A stretch of DNA of 64,000 bases, taken from JABMPO01 sp964539785 (GTDB taxonomy: Bacteria > Fidelibacterota > Marinisomatia > Marinisomatales > TCS56). Position numbers and translations under genes: made by a program. This document shows, piece by piece, positions 36,268-46,207 of the stretch (position 1 is the stretch's first letter; the number at the start of each line of letters is the position of its first letter). Under the pieces are notes generated by a model. The model was not told where the DNA came from. It ran no database searches and was given only the letters and a program-made list of their open reading frames with translations. The stretch covers positions 36,292-100,291 of the forward strand of contig CAZIJQ010000003.1 of the NCBI GenBank assembly GCA_964539785.1. The letters are read 5' to 3'.

Positions 36268-39200
36268 TTAACGGGCTTTGGCAATTTTGCCACGTTTTTC
36301 AATGACTGTTTTACCATTTTTAACTTTTATCCGGTAGAAATAGACACCATTGGCGACAAAGTCACCGTTTTTATCCCGGCCATCCCAGATGATCTCGTGA
36401 TAAGCACCAATCGTCGGATCAAGATCGGTTAATGTGGAACCGCGTGTCATATGGCGGATTTTCCGGCCATCAACAGTATAAATGTCGAGACTGAATTCTT
36501 CAACTGTCTCGGTGAGTTCATAGGCAAAGCGGGTTTGGTCAGTAAAGGGATTAGGAAAATTACCATAGTCGATCAACTGTAATTTTTCGCTCACAATAAA
36601 TTTCAGAGCAAGAGTATCAGATTGATTCCCGGCGGCATCAGTGGCGATGATAGCCATAGTTGTATCATTGCCGGTGAGTACAGGAGTGTATCGAATACCT
36701 ACCGTACTGGTTTTTCCAGACATTATATCAAGTTGTGGATTAGTAATTAGTTGATCATTTATCCATATCTGGAAACCATTGATACGATGATCAATTCCAT
36801 TTTTATCTTGAGCTATAAGTGAAATAATGGGATTGTTATTGAGATAGCTGTTCCGCAAAAACCGTTGACCATTGATAGTTGCCTCAAGTTTGGGTGCCGT
36901 ATTATCGGTCGAATAGATGAAGGCAAACTGGCTGTGTGTGGTTGCCGAAAAGTTTATCGTGGAATCTATGATACTGATATTCTTGACTGGCAGCCACAAG
37001 TCATTTTCATGAAAATATTGAGCTAAAAACAGTGAGTCCGGAATTGGCACTGGCAAATGCCAGGTGCCGGAAAAGGGCAGTGGATTGGGGGTTTCAATGC
37101 TAACAGCCATCTTTTCTGGAGCTAGCTGGATGTAATTGAAGTCAGGTTGGCTGGTGACGGCAGGATCATCAGCAAATAGTATTTCCATTACCATTGGTTC
37201 GCTTGCTAGGCCAGGCATAATCTCAACCTGAAAATCATTGACAGTGACTAGGCTGTGGTTGTTAAGGTTATCAGTTGTACCCAGTTCCGGGGTTACCCAG
37301 AAAGCGTTGGTGACAATTATGGTAGTAAACGTATCCGGAATGGAAATGGGATTCTCGGCCGATACGATCGCCCGGTAATCATGAATCCCGGAGGGAAGGG
37401 CACAGGTGATGTATCCATTCAAATCTCCGCGACCGTAAAAATTAATAGTATCACTGCCTATGTCATACCAGCCGGTGGCCAATTTTCTTTGGAATAAAAT
37501 TCGAGCATCTCCACTACCAGAGGTTGAATTAATAATCGTACACATCAGTCTCAGATCTGGGTCGGTTTCCATTTTCAGCCCATTGACCGAAAACACCGGA
37601 ATATTTCTGATCAGGACCTGTTTTTCCGGTCCAAAAGTGACATTGCCAGCGCCATCAACCACTCGACAATAGACTCTAAGTAATGCTCCGGCATGTTGTG
37701 GGGGGATCCTACTGGTTGATTGATAAATATCACTGCCAGCGGGATGCATTTCGGCGAAATAATTATTATTGACATAAAGTTGTACAGTATCGATTCCCTG
37801 TTGAGCTGATATTTTGGCGACAATTAGAATACTATCCAGATAATTCGGGTTTGAAGGAATAATGTCGTGAATAATCGCATTTGCGCCAGCGATTGATAGC
37901 AATGAATTGGATCTAAATAGGTCTCCATTTGATTTCCATGATGCGACCAAACTATAGTTGCCAGTTGCCAGCGTATCCGAAATTGGTAGTTGATAATTAT
38001 TATTATTTCCCGAAACAAGTTGTGGGATTTTTGTGAGGGGTATCTGATCCGGTGTAAATAATTGTACCTTCAAAGAGTCGCTATTCACGTGAGGAAGTGT
38101 CAAAGTAACAGTTTCTCCTGGTTCAGGATCGGGAGGATTGATATTGATGGCAAATTTTGCTGGAAACGGCAATTTAAGTCCAGGATCTCCGGATAGATTG
38201 AATTGGTAAATTTGAGAGATGGCGATATCCGGATAGCTGCTATTTCTAACGTAATACTGAATTTTGGCCTGGCTAATAATTTCACCAATTGATAATGTTT
38301 CTGTATTGAATAAATTTTCATGAAGGGGTTGTAGCAATAAAAAATCGTTGATTATCCAACCCACGCCGGCACTGCCAAACCAGGCCGCTACTCCGCCCTG
38401 ATCATATCCCATCAATCGACGGCCGAGAGCATTAGGGTTAGTTACGTCACCGGTGAAACAGGTCATGCTGGTAACGAAAGGAGTACGTCCGGGATTATAT
38501 AAATTGTTAATATCGCCCAGAGTAAACAATGAACGATCGCCCCATACGGCACCTCCGCCATGACCTAAAAAATTTATATAAGTCAATCCTCTGCTAAAAT
38601 GATTCAACAATGTATCTGTTGAACCATAAAATGGTCCTCCCTCGGAATACTTATCAATATTCAATCGCGTTGGAAATACTCCTTCTTGAATAATATTATT
38701 AATCAGCGATTCTGATTGATTTTTGAAAGCCTCTTCATAACCAGCGATCATTAAAAGTTGATTGTGCCAGTTTTTAGGATCATCATTTACCAGGCTCAGC
38801 GTTTTCTGCACCATCAGCTCTAATTCGGCCTGATCTCTGGCTGGTAAACGTCCGATGTTGAATTCCGGGATCAAATCGTCACCAGCTACTAAAGTATACC
38901 AGAAATCTGATGAAGCAGCGCCCCAGCCATAAGTTTGGATTTTCATTGAAGGAATAAACGAATTGGGATTATTGTAGCCCCCGGCCCAACCAAACACCCC
39001 ACCTTGCATGGCAATTAATACTTCTGAGGGAGGTGAATCCAAATTATGATATGCATCGAACAAAAAGTCTTTGATCGCATAAGGCGAGAGAACTCCGCCA
39101 TTGTAATAGCGGTAAATATCATCGATATTTATTTGTGTGCCATTGTGAAATGTTGCCAGTGGTTCAAGAATAGTCGTAAAAGAATCCGGGGCTATAATCA

Positions 39201-40944
39201 GGTAATCGGTATTAATATTTTGGAGTATACCTGCTAATGGTTCCGCAGGAGCAATTGATACTGTTGTCAGCAGACTGTCCATTACAATAGCATGATAGAT
39301 GGTATTAGGCGAATCAGCTTGATCTTGTAAAATAATTCTAAATTGATTGGTATTTTCCCCAACAATCAGGAAATCTTGCAAACGTGAAATACCCTCTTTA
39401 AAAACCAGAATTGATTCACTGGTAAATCCCCCAACCTCGAACTGCGTTATCATAGGTAATTCGCTATCCTGGGTAAATTCAATGTAATCGTTGTGAGCTT
39501 GATACTGACGGGCATATTCAATTTCAACCCAGTTTAAATACACTTGATCATAGCGATTGGTGGGGTCACTGCCATCTAAAGTAATCAGAAGTTGGTTTGG
39601 GCCATGTGAGAGGAAATCGTTTTGCAGTATTTGCTGAGAACCGCTTGATATGACCTGCGAGTCCTGACCATCCCAGGTACCATCAGTTATTTTGTAACTG
39701 TTGATAAAAGCCTGTAGGCTATGGTTGCCGGTAGTAATTCCTTGCAATTCCATTGATATTGTAAATCGCAAAGCAGTTGACGCAACCGGATAAGTTATCG
39801 GTATTTCAAATATCTCCGATGTACCACCATTGATTGGCGGTTCTATAAAAAAATGATCAAAGGAATCCCATTGATCGTGAGTATGCATATTGCCTAATCT
39901 TGCAAAATATTCATCTCGTTCAAAATGCTCCGTATAACGATAGCTAGTTGGTCGTAGCACCTCATCCGGTGGTAAGGCGGGATAAGCACTTTCGGAGACA
40001 TACCTCAAGCCATAAACGCTGCCCCAGGTCAGCCAATAGACATTTTCAGCAGTATAAAAATTGTTTATATATGGTGCTCCAGCAGGCGCTTTATTTTTTT
40101 CGCCGTAAAAGATAAGTTGGTCACCGGAATTAAAATTTTGATCATCTTCACCATCAATATACAACCGTATTTCCTGCTCATGATTCCATAGCCGGAAAGT
40201 CTTAGGATTTATTCCAGTAACAGCCAGACCACTATCGATAAGAGTAGAATAAGTCACTTGATACCATCCGGTAGAATCAAGGCTGATACGGGCAATGCTT
40301 TCCGAATATTGATAATCAGGAATTATATTTTGCCGGCCTAAAGGAATTGGTGTTCTATTTAACGGTAATTGGGATAATTTAGTGTCGGATAAAAATTTTG
40401 GTGCCAGATTAGTGGTATGATTCCAGATGATTTGAACAGTTATTGATTTATACCAGTTCAATCCCCCATTAACTACTATCACCGGATTAATTTTTAGCGC
40501 GCTACTCGCATGGCCCCGTATTTTACCAATTGGTGTCAATATAGCTGTGTTTGTGGGATAGGTTTCTCCACTCCACTGCGGGGTTTCCTCGGTGTAGTCA
40601 ATACCTTTGGCTTTTTCCGATTGTGTAATTTCAGGTTGAAAGCTTGCAATGTATTGTAGTTGCCCCGGATAAATTTCATATGCAGCCGATTCGGGAATAC
40701 CTATAATCACCTCGTTATAGTGCGGTAATTGAGGGAACCCGGCAGCAAGATTTACCGGTAATAACGGTGAAGTTGCAATGGTAGAATTATCCTTGATCCA
40801 GAGACTGTCAATGTTGAATTCTATTATCAACACACCCGGTTGGTAAGCTACTATTTGTAACTGACCATATAGTGAATTAACGGTAATTATAATATAAAGG
40901 ATTACCGGAATTATTTTTTTAATTGGTTGTAAAAATATGCCCAT
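36268..40944 (-). CDS. Gingipain-type C25 cysteine peptidase with C-terminal FlgD-like sorting domain
   Basis: The 1558-residue exported protein has a signal peptide at about residues 10-28 (PVILYIIITVNSLYG). A C25 peptidase domain spans roughly 590-960, with catalytic H795 in FLGHGGGAVWGDR and C829 in SMTCFTGDV. Several beta-sandwich domains follow. The last ~90 residues are a FlgD-like/type IX sorting module: NFPNPFTDQTRFAY, then IWDGRDKNGDFVANGVYFYRIKVKNG. PorU-type C25 sortases are part of type IX secretion in Bacteroidetes, so this could be a sortase or a secreted protease. I cannot decide without other por genes, which are not in the window. Confidence 0.85.
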   Translation of the reverse strand: MGIFLQPIKKIIPVILYIIITVNSLYGQLQIVAYQPGVLIIEFNIDSLWIKDNSTIATSPLLPVNLAAGFPQLPHYNEVIIGIPESAAYEIYPGQLQYIASFQPEITQSEKAKGIDYTEETPQWSGETYPTNTAILTPIGKIRGHASSALKINPVIVVNGGLNWYKSITVQIIWNHTTNLAPKFLSDTKLSQLPLNRTPIPLGRQNIIPDYQYSESIARISLDSTGWYQVTYSTLIDSGLAVTGINPKTFRLWNHEQEIRLYIDGEDDQNFNSGDQLIFYGEKNKAPAGAPYINNFYTAENVYWLTWGSVYGLRYVSESAYPALPPDEVLRPTSYRYTEHFERDEYFARLGNMHTHDQWDSFDHFFIEPPINGGTSEIFEIPITYPVASTALRFTISMELQGITTGNHSLQAFINSYKITDGTWDGQDSQVISSGSQQILQNDFLSHGPNQLLITLDGSDPTNRYDQVYLNWVEIEYARQYQAHNDYIEFTQDSELPMITQFEVGGFTSESILVFKEGISRLQDFLIVGENTNQFRIILQDQADSPNTIYHAIVMDSLLTTVSIAPAEPLAGILQNINTDYLIIAPDSFTTILEPLATFHNGTQINIDDIYRYYNGGVLSPYAIKDFLFDAYHNLDSPPSEVLIAMQGGVFGWAGGYNNPNSFIPSMKIQTYGWGAASSDFWYTLVAGDDLIPEFNIGRLPARDQAELELMVQKTLSLVNDDPKNWHNQLLMIAGYEEAFKNQSESLINNIIQEGVFPTRLNIDKYSEGGPFYGSTDTLLNHFSRGLTYINFLGHGGGAVWGDRSLFTLGDINNLYNPGRTPFVTSMTCFTGDVTNPNALGRRLMGYDQGGVAAWFGSAGVGWIINDFLLLQPLHENLFNTETLSIGEIISQAKIQYYVRNSSYPDIAISQIYQFNLSGDPGLKLPFPAKFAININPPDPEPGETVTLTLPHVNSDSLKVQLFTPDQIPLTKIPQLVSGNNNNYQLPISDTLATGNYSLVASWKSNGDLFRSNSLLSIAGANAIIHDIIPSNPNYLDSILIVAKISAQQGIDTVQLYVNNNYFAEMHPAGSDIYQSTSRIPPQHAGALLRVYCRVVDGAGNVTFGPEKQVLIRNIPVFSVNGLKMETDPDLRLMCTIINSTSGSGDARILFQRKLATGWYDIGSDTINFYGRGDLNGYITCALPSGIHDYRAIVSAENPISIPDTFTTIIVTNAFWVTPELGTTDNLNNHSLVTVNDFQVEIMPGLASEPMVMEILFADDPAVTSQPDFNYIQLAPEKMAVSIETPNPLPFSGTWHLPVPIPDSLFLAQYFHENDLWLPVKNISIIDSTINFSATTHSQFAFIYSTDNTAPKLEATINGQRFLRNSYLNNNPIISLIAQDKNGIDHRINGFQIWINDQLITNPQLDIMSGKTSTVGIRYTPVLTGNDTTMAIIATDAAGNQSDTLALKFIVSEKLQLIDYGNFPNPFTDQTRFAYELTETVEEFSLDIYTVDGRKIRHMTRGSTLTDLDPTIGAYHEIIWDGRDKNGDFVANGVYFYRIKVKNGKTVIEKRGKIAKAR

Positions 40945-41028
40945 TGGTCAGTTTACTTGGTAATCATTTTACGCATGAATTGCTGGTTTTTGCGAATTCC
41001 AATTATACTCAAATTTTAAAGACCACAA

Positions 41029-42036
41029 TTAATTGTCCAAAAATTGGTGAATAGCCTGATAGAAAAGTTCCCTGTCACAACCGGGTGCCAGATGTCCGCA
41101 ATCATTGTCCAAGATCAGTTTACCCGATCCTTTTAAAGCAGCCACTTTGAGTGCCGGACCGGGATTTACCAGGTGGTCCTGTGCTGAAACAATTATGAAC
41201 AGCTCAGCTCGGATCGCTGCAACGGTTGTTTCTTGGTTGTTCCCATAATTTTGGGTGATGTCATGAGCCATCATTGCTTTCAATTGGGCAGCCCAGTTAT
41301 CGATTTGGAAATTCTTGCTGAATCGTTCCAGATAATCAGCTCGAAATTCTCCAATTTCGGTCGGATTTGATTTCCGATTGCGATATGCCGGAGTATAGGC
41401 ATTCATTACCTGAACCAACGCTACTTGTTCAGTGATCACTGACAGAGGTACATTGTATTTCAATCCTGATTCAATTGCCAATAATTCAGTCTCCCAAACC
41501 AGGCGTCCATATGCGGTTTGCCAGGGAGCGCCGACGTAGGGAAGCGCTTTGTCCATAAAATCAGGGTAAGTTACAATCCATTGGAAGGCTTGCATTCCTC
41601 CCATGGAGCCGCCAACAATGGCATGGAGATGCTGAATGTTCAGCTTTTCCGTTAAAGCGCGGTATTGCGAATTCACCATGTCAAGAATTGTGAAATTGGG
41701 AAATTCAGGCCCCGGTTGCGATTTACTGTTAGCTGGCGAAGTGGAAATTCCGTTGCCCAGAGCATCGATGGCGATTATATAATACTTACTGCTGTCCAGC
41801 ATTTTTGTGGGACCGATTAAATTCCCCAGGTGAGCACTGATTCCGCCAAACCAAGTTGGAAAAAGAATAATATTGGAACGCCCAGGATTTGGCTCACCAT
41901 AAGTACGGTATCCAATTTTACAGTCGATTATTGTTTCACCGTTCTCCAAATTGAAATCACCAAGTTCAGCCCAGAATTGTTCTGATGCGAATACCAGACT
42001 GGAGATTAATAAGACTAACAGACTGCGTTTGATCAT
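41029..42036 (-). CDS. Exported MetX-like alpha/beta hydrolase
   Basis: The fold and motifs are those of homoserine acetyltransferase: LFPTWFGGISAH, IIAIDALGNGISTSP, nucleophile elbow VVGGSMGGMQAF, the acid in VSAQDHLVNP and the histidine in DNDCGHLAPG. However, the protein starts with a signal peptide (MIKRSLLVLLISSLVFASEQ) and so should leave the cytoplasm, where acetyl-CoA is absent. It is therefore more likely an esterase, lipase or other hydrolase. 335 residues. No partner genes nearby. Confidence 0.8.
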   Translation of the reverse strand: MIKRSLLVLLISSLVFASEQFWAELGDFNLENGETIIDCKIGYRTYGEPNPGRSNIILFPTWFGGISAHLGNLIGPTKMLDSSKYYIIAIDALGNGISTSPANSKSQPGPEFPNFTILDMVNSQYRALTEKLNIQHLHAIVGGSMGGMQAFQWIVTYPDFMDKALPYVGAPWQTAYGRLVWETELLAIESGLKYNVPLSVITEQVALVQVMNAYTPAYRNRKSNPTEIGEFRADYLERFSKNFQIDNWAAQLKAMMAHDITQNYGNNQETTVAAIRAELFIIVSAQDHLVNPGPALKVAALKGSGKLILDNDCGHLAPGCDRELFYQAIHQFLDN

Positions 42037-42145
42037 AATATCTCCGAATATTGTTTAAAAGAAATTAATCAGTGGCCGATTGATAGAAAATCATCAAAAT
42101 TGAAATAATAATATTTGTTAACATCATTGCCCAGGCTATGTAATA

Positions 42146-42177
42146 TATTAGTGCACTAATGTAGTAGTACACTAATA
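42146..42177. promoter_or_regulatory. Palindromic operator upstream of ABC-GntR module
   Basis: TTAGTGCACTAA (42148-42159) is a perfect palindrome. A second half-similar site ends in ACACTAATA, so that TATTAGTG (42146-42153) and CACTAATA (42170-42177) also form a wider inverted repeat. It lies 11 bases before the ABC ATPase start and is a likely site for the GntR protein encoded downstream. Confidence 0.6.
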
Positions 42178-42188
42178 TTGAGGAATAA

Positions 42189-43043
42189 ATGATTAAAATT
42201 AACCAGCTGTTTTTTGAATATTCCAAAGGACAAAACCTTTTTGAAAAACTGGATCTGGAAATTCCCTCTGGTAATGTCTATGGATTGTTAGGTAAAAACG
42301 GAGCCGGAAAAACCACTTTACTGAAATTGATCGCAGGATTGTTGTTCACACGTCGTGGAACTTGCGAAGTAATGGATTATAAATCGGAATTTCGCAGACC
42401 AGAAATGTTAAGGGAACTGTATTTCATTCCGGAGGAATTTTACCTGCCGCCAATCAGGATTACTGATTATATCAGCTCCCATGCGCCATTTTATCCACGC
42501 TTTGATCTGACCCGATTGAAAGATTACCTCACCGGCTTCCAATTACCGGAAATTTCGCGATTGTCAAATCTGTCGTATGGGCAAAAAAAGAAATTTTTAT
42601 TGGCTTTTGGTCTGGCTACCGACTGCAAATTATTAATTCTGGATGAGCCCACCAACGGTCTTGATATTCCTACTAAAAGTCAATTTCGCAAATTGTTGGC
42701 GGGATCCTTAAGCGCTGATCGCACTTTTTTAATCTCCACGCACCAGGTCCGCGATATGGAAAATCTTATTGATCCGATTATTATTCTTGAAGAAGGTTCA
42801 ATAATTTTCAACGCCAGCATGGATACAGTGTCACGTCGTCTTGCGGTGACCCTGCAAAGCGAAATTCCTGATGAAACTGATGTCCTTTACTATGAGAAAG
42901 TATTGGGTGGATATGCGGTAATGAAGGAAAACGCAGCCGAAGCAGAAACCAAAATTGACCTGGAATTGCTGTTTAATGCGGTAATCAATAACCGTGCAAA
43001 AATTGGGGAAATATTTGGTCGGGAGGCAAGTCATGCAGCTTAA
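42189..43043 (+). CDS. ABC transporter ATP-binding protein of a GntR-linked module
   Basis: The 284-residue ATPase has Walker A GKNGAGKTT (about 36-44), a signature region read as LSNLSYGQKKKFLLAFGLA, and Walker B KLLILDEPTNGLD. The signature LSYGQ is the YtrB-like variant of LSGGQ. With the permease, a GntR regulator and a DUF2807 protein it forms a four-gene operon. Such modules are induced by cell-envelope-active compounds in Firmicutes (YtrA type); here that is an analogy only. Confidence 0.88.
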   Translation: MIKINQLFFEYSKGQNLFEKLDLEIPSGNVYGLLGKNGAGKTTLLKLIAGLLFTRRGTCEVMDYKSEFRRPEMLRELYFIPEEFYLPPIRITDYISSHAPFYPRFDLTRLKDYLTGFQLPEISRLSNLSYGQKKKFLLAFGLATDCKLLILDEPTNGLDIPTKSQFRKLLAGSLSADRTFLISTHQVRDMENLIDPIIILEEGSIIFNASMDTVSRRLAVTLQSEIPDETDVLYYEKVLGGYAVMKENAAEAETKIDLELLFNAVINNRAKIGEIFGREASHAA

Positions 43044-43812
43044 CCTACAATTCAATTTCAATCGATTTTGGCATCTTATAAAAAACGATGTGGTTACTAA
43101 TTATCGGACATTATTGACAGCAGCCGGTGCTGCACTTGGTATCTTGCTCTTTATCAATTTCATATCAATGCTGAGCAACAGAGAACCTGCGGTAGCACTG
43201 GTTTTTTACCCATTGATTTTATTTATTGGCGGATATTTAATAACCAGTATGTCGTTCAGCGATTTGCACCATCCCCAACGCAGCTATGTTTATCTGACGT
43301 TGCCAGCGTCGAATCTGGAGAAATTTCTCAGCAAACTGATTCTTACAACAGTTGGTTATGTGTTGGGTACTTTAATATTGTACTTCCTGTTTTCGGTCTT
43401 AATGTCCATAGTCAATCTTATTATTTTCCAAGAAAGTCACCCCTTGTTTAACCCCTTTGATCGGATTATCTGGATTACAATCGGTGTCTATTTGATTACC
43501 CAATCCATTTTCATGGTAGGGGCGGTCTATTTTCGTAAACATGCATTTATAAAAATCAATCTTTTTCTATTTATAGTGCAAATTGCATTAGCCCTGTTTG
43601 TGGTTATTTTGGTGAAACTGGTATTTATCGGCTATTTTGAAGGATGGCAATTCAACTTCGATGATATAAAACTGCCCTCTATAGCAGTTGAACAACAGTT
43701 GGAAAATTTCTTTTGGGGTTTTGCACAATTTATGAAATTCCTGTTTTATTGGGTTTTGGCGCCGGTTCTGTGGCTGGTCAGTTATTTCCGGTTGAAAGAA
43801 ACGGAGGCCTGA
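43033..43812 (+). CDS. ABC transporter permease of the GntR-linked module
   Basis: Membrane protein of 259 residues with about six hydrophobic segments. I start at ATG 43033 because GGGAGG lies at 43021-43026 and an upstream in-frame ATG lies deep in the ATPase gene. The gene overlaps the ATPase by 11 bases. No family beyond ABC-2 type-like permease can be named; the substrate is unknown. Confidence 0.8.
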   Translation: MQLNLQFNFNRFWHLIKNDVVTNYRTLLTAAGAALGILLFINFISMLSNREPAVALVFYPLILFIGGYLITSMSFSDLHHPQRSYVYLTLPASNLEKFLSKLILTTVGYVLGTLILYFLFSVLMSIVNLIIFQESHPLFNPFDRIIWITIGVYLITQSIFMVGAVYFRKHAFIKINLFLFIVQIALALFVVILVKLVFIGYFEGWQFNFDDIKLPSIAVEQQLENFFWGFAQFMKFLFYWVLAPVLWLVSYFRLKETEA

Positions 43813-43813
43813 T

Positions 43814-44182
43814 ATGGAATTTCGGACCGATCTGGCCATTTATCTGCAGATTGCCGACTATATCTGCGAGATGATTCTTACCGAGCAATGGGCAGCGGGG
43901 ACCAAGATTCCTTCAATCCGGGAATTGGCAGTTGATATTGAGGTAAACCCCAATACGGTCATGCGGACTTATGCATACTTGCAAGACAAGAAAATTATAT
44001 TTAACCGCCGTGGGATTGGCTATTTTGTGGCAACCGAGGGTCTGGCGATAACCAGAAAAATGAAACAGGATGATTTTATCAGTAATGACTTACCCCGAGT
44101 ATTCAGAACCTTGGATATACTGGGAATAGCAATTGATGATTTAAAAAAACTGTATAACCAATATCAAACGAGCGACAAATGA
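43814..44182 (+). CDS. GntR-family regulator, YtrA type
   Basis: 122 residues: a winged helix with the GntR signature (GTKIPSIRELAVDIEVNPNTVMRTYAYLQDKKIIFNRRG...) and a short C-terminal helical tail in place of a ligand domain, which marks the YtrA subfamily. It starts one base after the permease stop and overlaps the next gene by 4 bases. It probably represses its own operon through the palindrome at 42146-42177. Confidence 0.92.
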   Translation: MEFRTDLAIYLQIADYICEMILTEQWAAGTKIPSIRELAVDIEVNPNTVMRTYAYLQDKKIIFNRRGIGYFVATEGLAITRKMKQDDFISNDLPRVFRTLDILGIAIDDLKKLYNQYQTSDK

Positions 44183-44901
44183 AGAAGATGATGAAAAAAT
44201 CAAATCAATTGTTGGGTGCTGTGGTTATGGTGCCATTTATTATCATTTTGGTAATTGTGATTTATTTTCGTGTTTTAATTAGCAGCGATTTCGTTGAATC
44301 AGATCAGGATTATTTGGATTACTCCAAAGAAACAATAACTGAGAAATTAGATTTTCAGGATTTTACAGAAATTGATCTACGCGGTTCCTGGAAAGCGGAA
44401 ATTGTTAAAGGTGCTAGTTTCAATGTCGAGATTGTCGGCCCTGAAGATCGTGTCAAACGAGTACGTTCGCATATTGTTGGTAATAGTCTCTATCTGAGTG
44501 AGAGTAAATTCAGGCGTAGCAGTGGATCAAAGCTTGATTTGGAAATTACACTACCAAGGCTTGAAGAAATTTCCACGGTAGGTAATTCCAGGGTTTACCT
44601 CAGCGATTTCTCAGAAAATGATTTCAGGATTGATGTAAAAGGATCAGGTCAAGTAGTTGGGCAAAATTGTACTTTTACTGATCTGGATTTGAGTTGTACG
44701 GGATCAGCTGATGTTGATTTAATCGAATGCGCTGTTACAAATGCCAATGTCTATTTAGCAGGAGCCGTGACTGCCGAACTAACCATGAGCGGTGGTTATC
44801 TTGGCGGTAACGCAACCGGAGCGGCTAAAGTAATCTATTATGGTGACGTGAGCCAGCTGGATATTCGGACGTCAGGCGGTTCATCAGTAGAAAAGCGTTA
44901 G
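44179..44901 (+). CDS. DUF2807 (GIN-domain) membrane-anchored protein
   Basis: N-terminal transmembrane segment (LLGAVVMVPFIIILVIVIYF) then a beta-helix-like auto-adhesin domain: FTEIDLRGSWKAEIVKG, LDLEITLPRLEEISTVGNSRVYL, repeated VKGSGQV / CTGSADV / GAVTAEL / TGAAKV turns, typical of DUF2807. Function in this family is unknown. Membership in the ABC-GntR operon suggests envelope sensing or protection. 240 residues. Confidence 0.82.
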   Translation: MKKMMKKSNQLLGAVVMVPFIIILVIVIYFRVLISSDFVESDQDYLDYSKETITEKLDFQDFTEIDLRGSWKAEIVKGASFNVEIVGPEDRVKRVRSHIVGNSLYLSESKFRRSSGSKLDLEITLPRLEEISTVGNSRVYLSDFSENDFRIDVKGSGQVVGQNCTFTDLDLSCTGSADVDLIECAVTNANVYLAGAVTAELTMSGGYLGGNATGAAKVIYYGDVSQLDIRTSGGSSVEKR

Positions 44902-44911
44902 GGGTAATATG

Positions 44912-44944
44912 GGAAAATCCGATTATGAACTAATCGGATTTTCC
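44912..44944 (+). terminator. Hairpin terminator after the ABC-GntR-DUF2807 operon
   Basis: Perfect 14-bp stem GGAAAATCCGATTA/TAATCGGATTTTCC with loop TGAAC, 10 bases after the DUF2807 stop. The sequence beyond is T-rich (ATTTACTTGTTTATTT). Confidence 0.75.
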
Positions 44945-45026
44945 ATTTACTTGTTTATTTGTTATCCTGGAAAATGTAGATTATAAACCCGGTTTTAAAT
45001 ATTTAACCGGTATAAGGAAGTGCACA

Positions 45027-45968
45027 ATGCGAAATAAAAAATTCATAGTCTCAGTTATATTTATAATGGCAATTGTTTCGGCACAGATGGAGCCTGCTAC
45101 GTATTTGGGGCAATTGTCATTTGATTATTTTGGCACTATAAGTGGAAATTTTATTGGAGCGACCTCCAATCCACCGGACACGCTTACCATTCCGACCAGT
45201 TTTGCCGGTAGTATTCTTATGTCAAATAATGATACTACCCATATTCTGATGCCGGCCTATCAACAGATTACTGATTCGACTTACGACGTATTCATCATCT
45301 ATCTGCGCGATGACGGTGGTGGCGTCGAACCGCAAACCTGGACATTAACCCTGCCCGGCGATATTGCTGATTTACAGGCTTTAGCAGCCTTTATGCCTGG
45401 CATCGATTCGGTTTTTGTAGCCAGCCTATTAAATCTAGTTGCCGACACGACCGGCGGTATTCCGGATCTGGAATCATTGCTCGGACAACTAATTAATGAA
45501 ATAGCGATCTATAGTTATTTTGGTGTTAGTGGCTCAATTACTTTGGGCACCATTTCGTCAGATACAATAGGTGGCACTTTCAACGGATCATTTTTAAAAG
45601 CCAATTTTCCAATACCACATAGTATTGCAATATCCAATGGGACATTTAATTTTAGCGGAATTGATTTACCAACGGTTGTTATTACTCCCGAGCGGATGAT
45701 ACCGGCTTCAATTAAACTATTACCGGCCTATCCCAATCCGTTTAATGCTACTGTACAATTGGGCTATACTCTGGAACAACCCGGGTTTGTCCAAATGACA
45801 ATCATGGATTTACGGGGACGCCATGTGTCAACGTTGGTTAATGATTATCGCCAGGCCGGAGAGCATGCCCTGACTTGGACTGCCAATCATCAGGCTACCG
45901 GAATCTACCTGATTCGCCTCGAAGCGAATGGCGTAATTCTATACCATAAAATTGTACTATTAAAATAA
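45027..45968 (+). CDS. Secreted protein with type IX-like sorting domain
   Basis: Signal peptide at the N-terminus (MRNKKFIVSVIFIMAIVSAQ). The middle ~210 residues are beta-rich and unrecognised. The last ~80 residues are a sorting domain: LLPAYPNPFNATVQLGYTL, MDLRGRHVSTLVNDY, GEHALTWTANHQATGIYLIRL, ending in KIVLLK. This is the pattern of type IX cargo C-termini. The same ending type appears in the C25 protease at 36-41 kb. Gene stands alone after the ABC operon. Confidence 0.72.
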   Translation: MRNKKFIVSVIFIMAIVSAQMEPATYLGQLSFDYFGTISGNFIGATSNPPDTLTIPTSFAGSILMSNNDTTHILMPAYQQITDSTYDVFIIYLRDDGGGVEPQTWTLTLPGDIADLQALAAFMPGIDSVFVASLLNLVADTTGGIPDLESLLGQLINEIAIYSYFGVSGSITLGTISSDTIGGTFNGSFLKANFPIPHSIAISNGTFNFSGIDLPTVVITPERMIPASIKLLPAYPNPFNATVQLGYTLEQPGFVQMTIMDLRGRHVSTLVNDYRQAGEHALTWTANHQATGIYLIRLEANGVILYHKIVLLK

Positions 45969-46207
45969 TTGTATTAAACTACTGGCAAAGATGAGGTGGC
46001 AGAAGCCTTTTTAGATTTGATTCAATTTTGTTTGATAAATCTGATAAAAAACTGAATATTAGCTCTTTAATTAGATATTAACAGCACGGTAAATTCGATC
46101 CCGATACTGATGGATGTTATCGGCCCCAAATACATGTTGTTCAATCTCGCAGAGATCCTTTGCGGATTTTATTCCCCACTTCTCAGTTATAACGGAATTA
46201 ATCAATA
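45969..46207. other. Non-coding spacer before carA
   Basis: 239 bases without a gene. No hairpin with a T tract or tRNA is visible. It probably carries the carAB promoter, which I cannot place with confidence. Confidence 0.4.

Noticed and set aside
41029..42036. Biosynthetic homoserine O-acetyltransferase
   Set aside because: The signal peptide implies export; no methionine genes are nearby.
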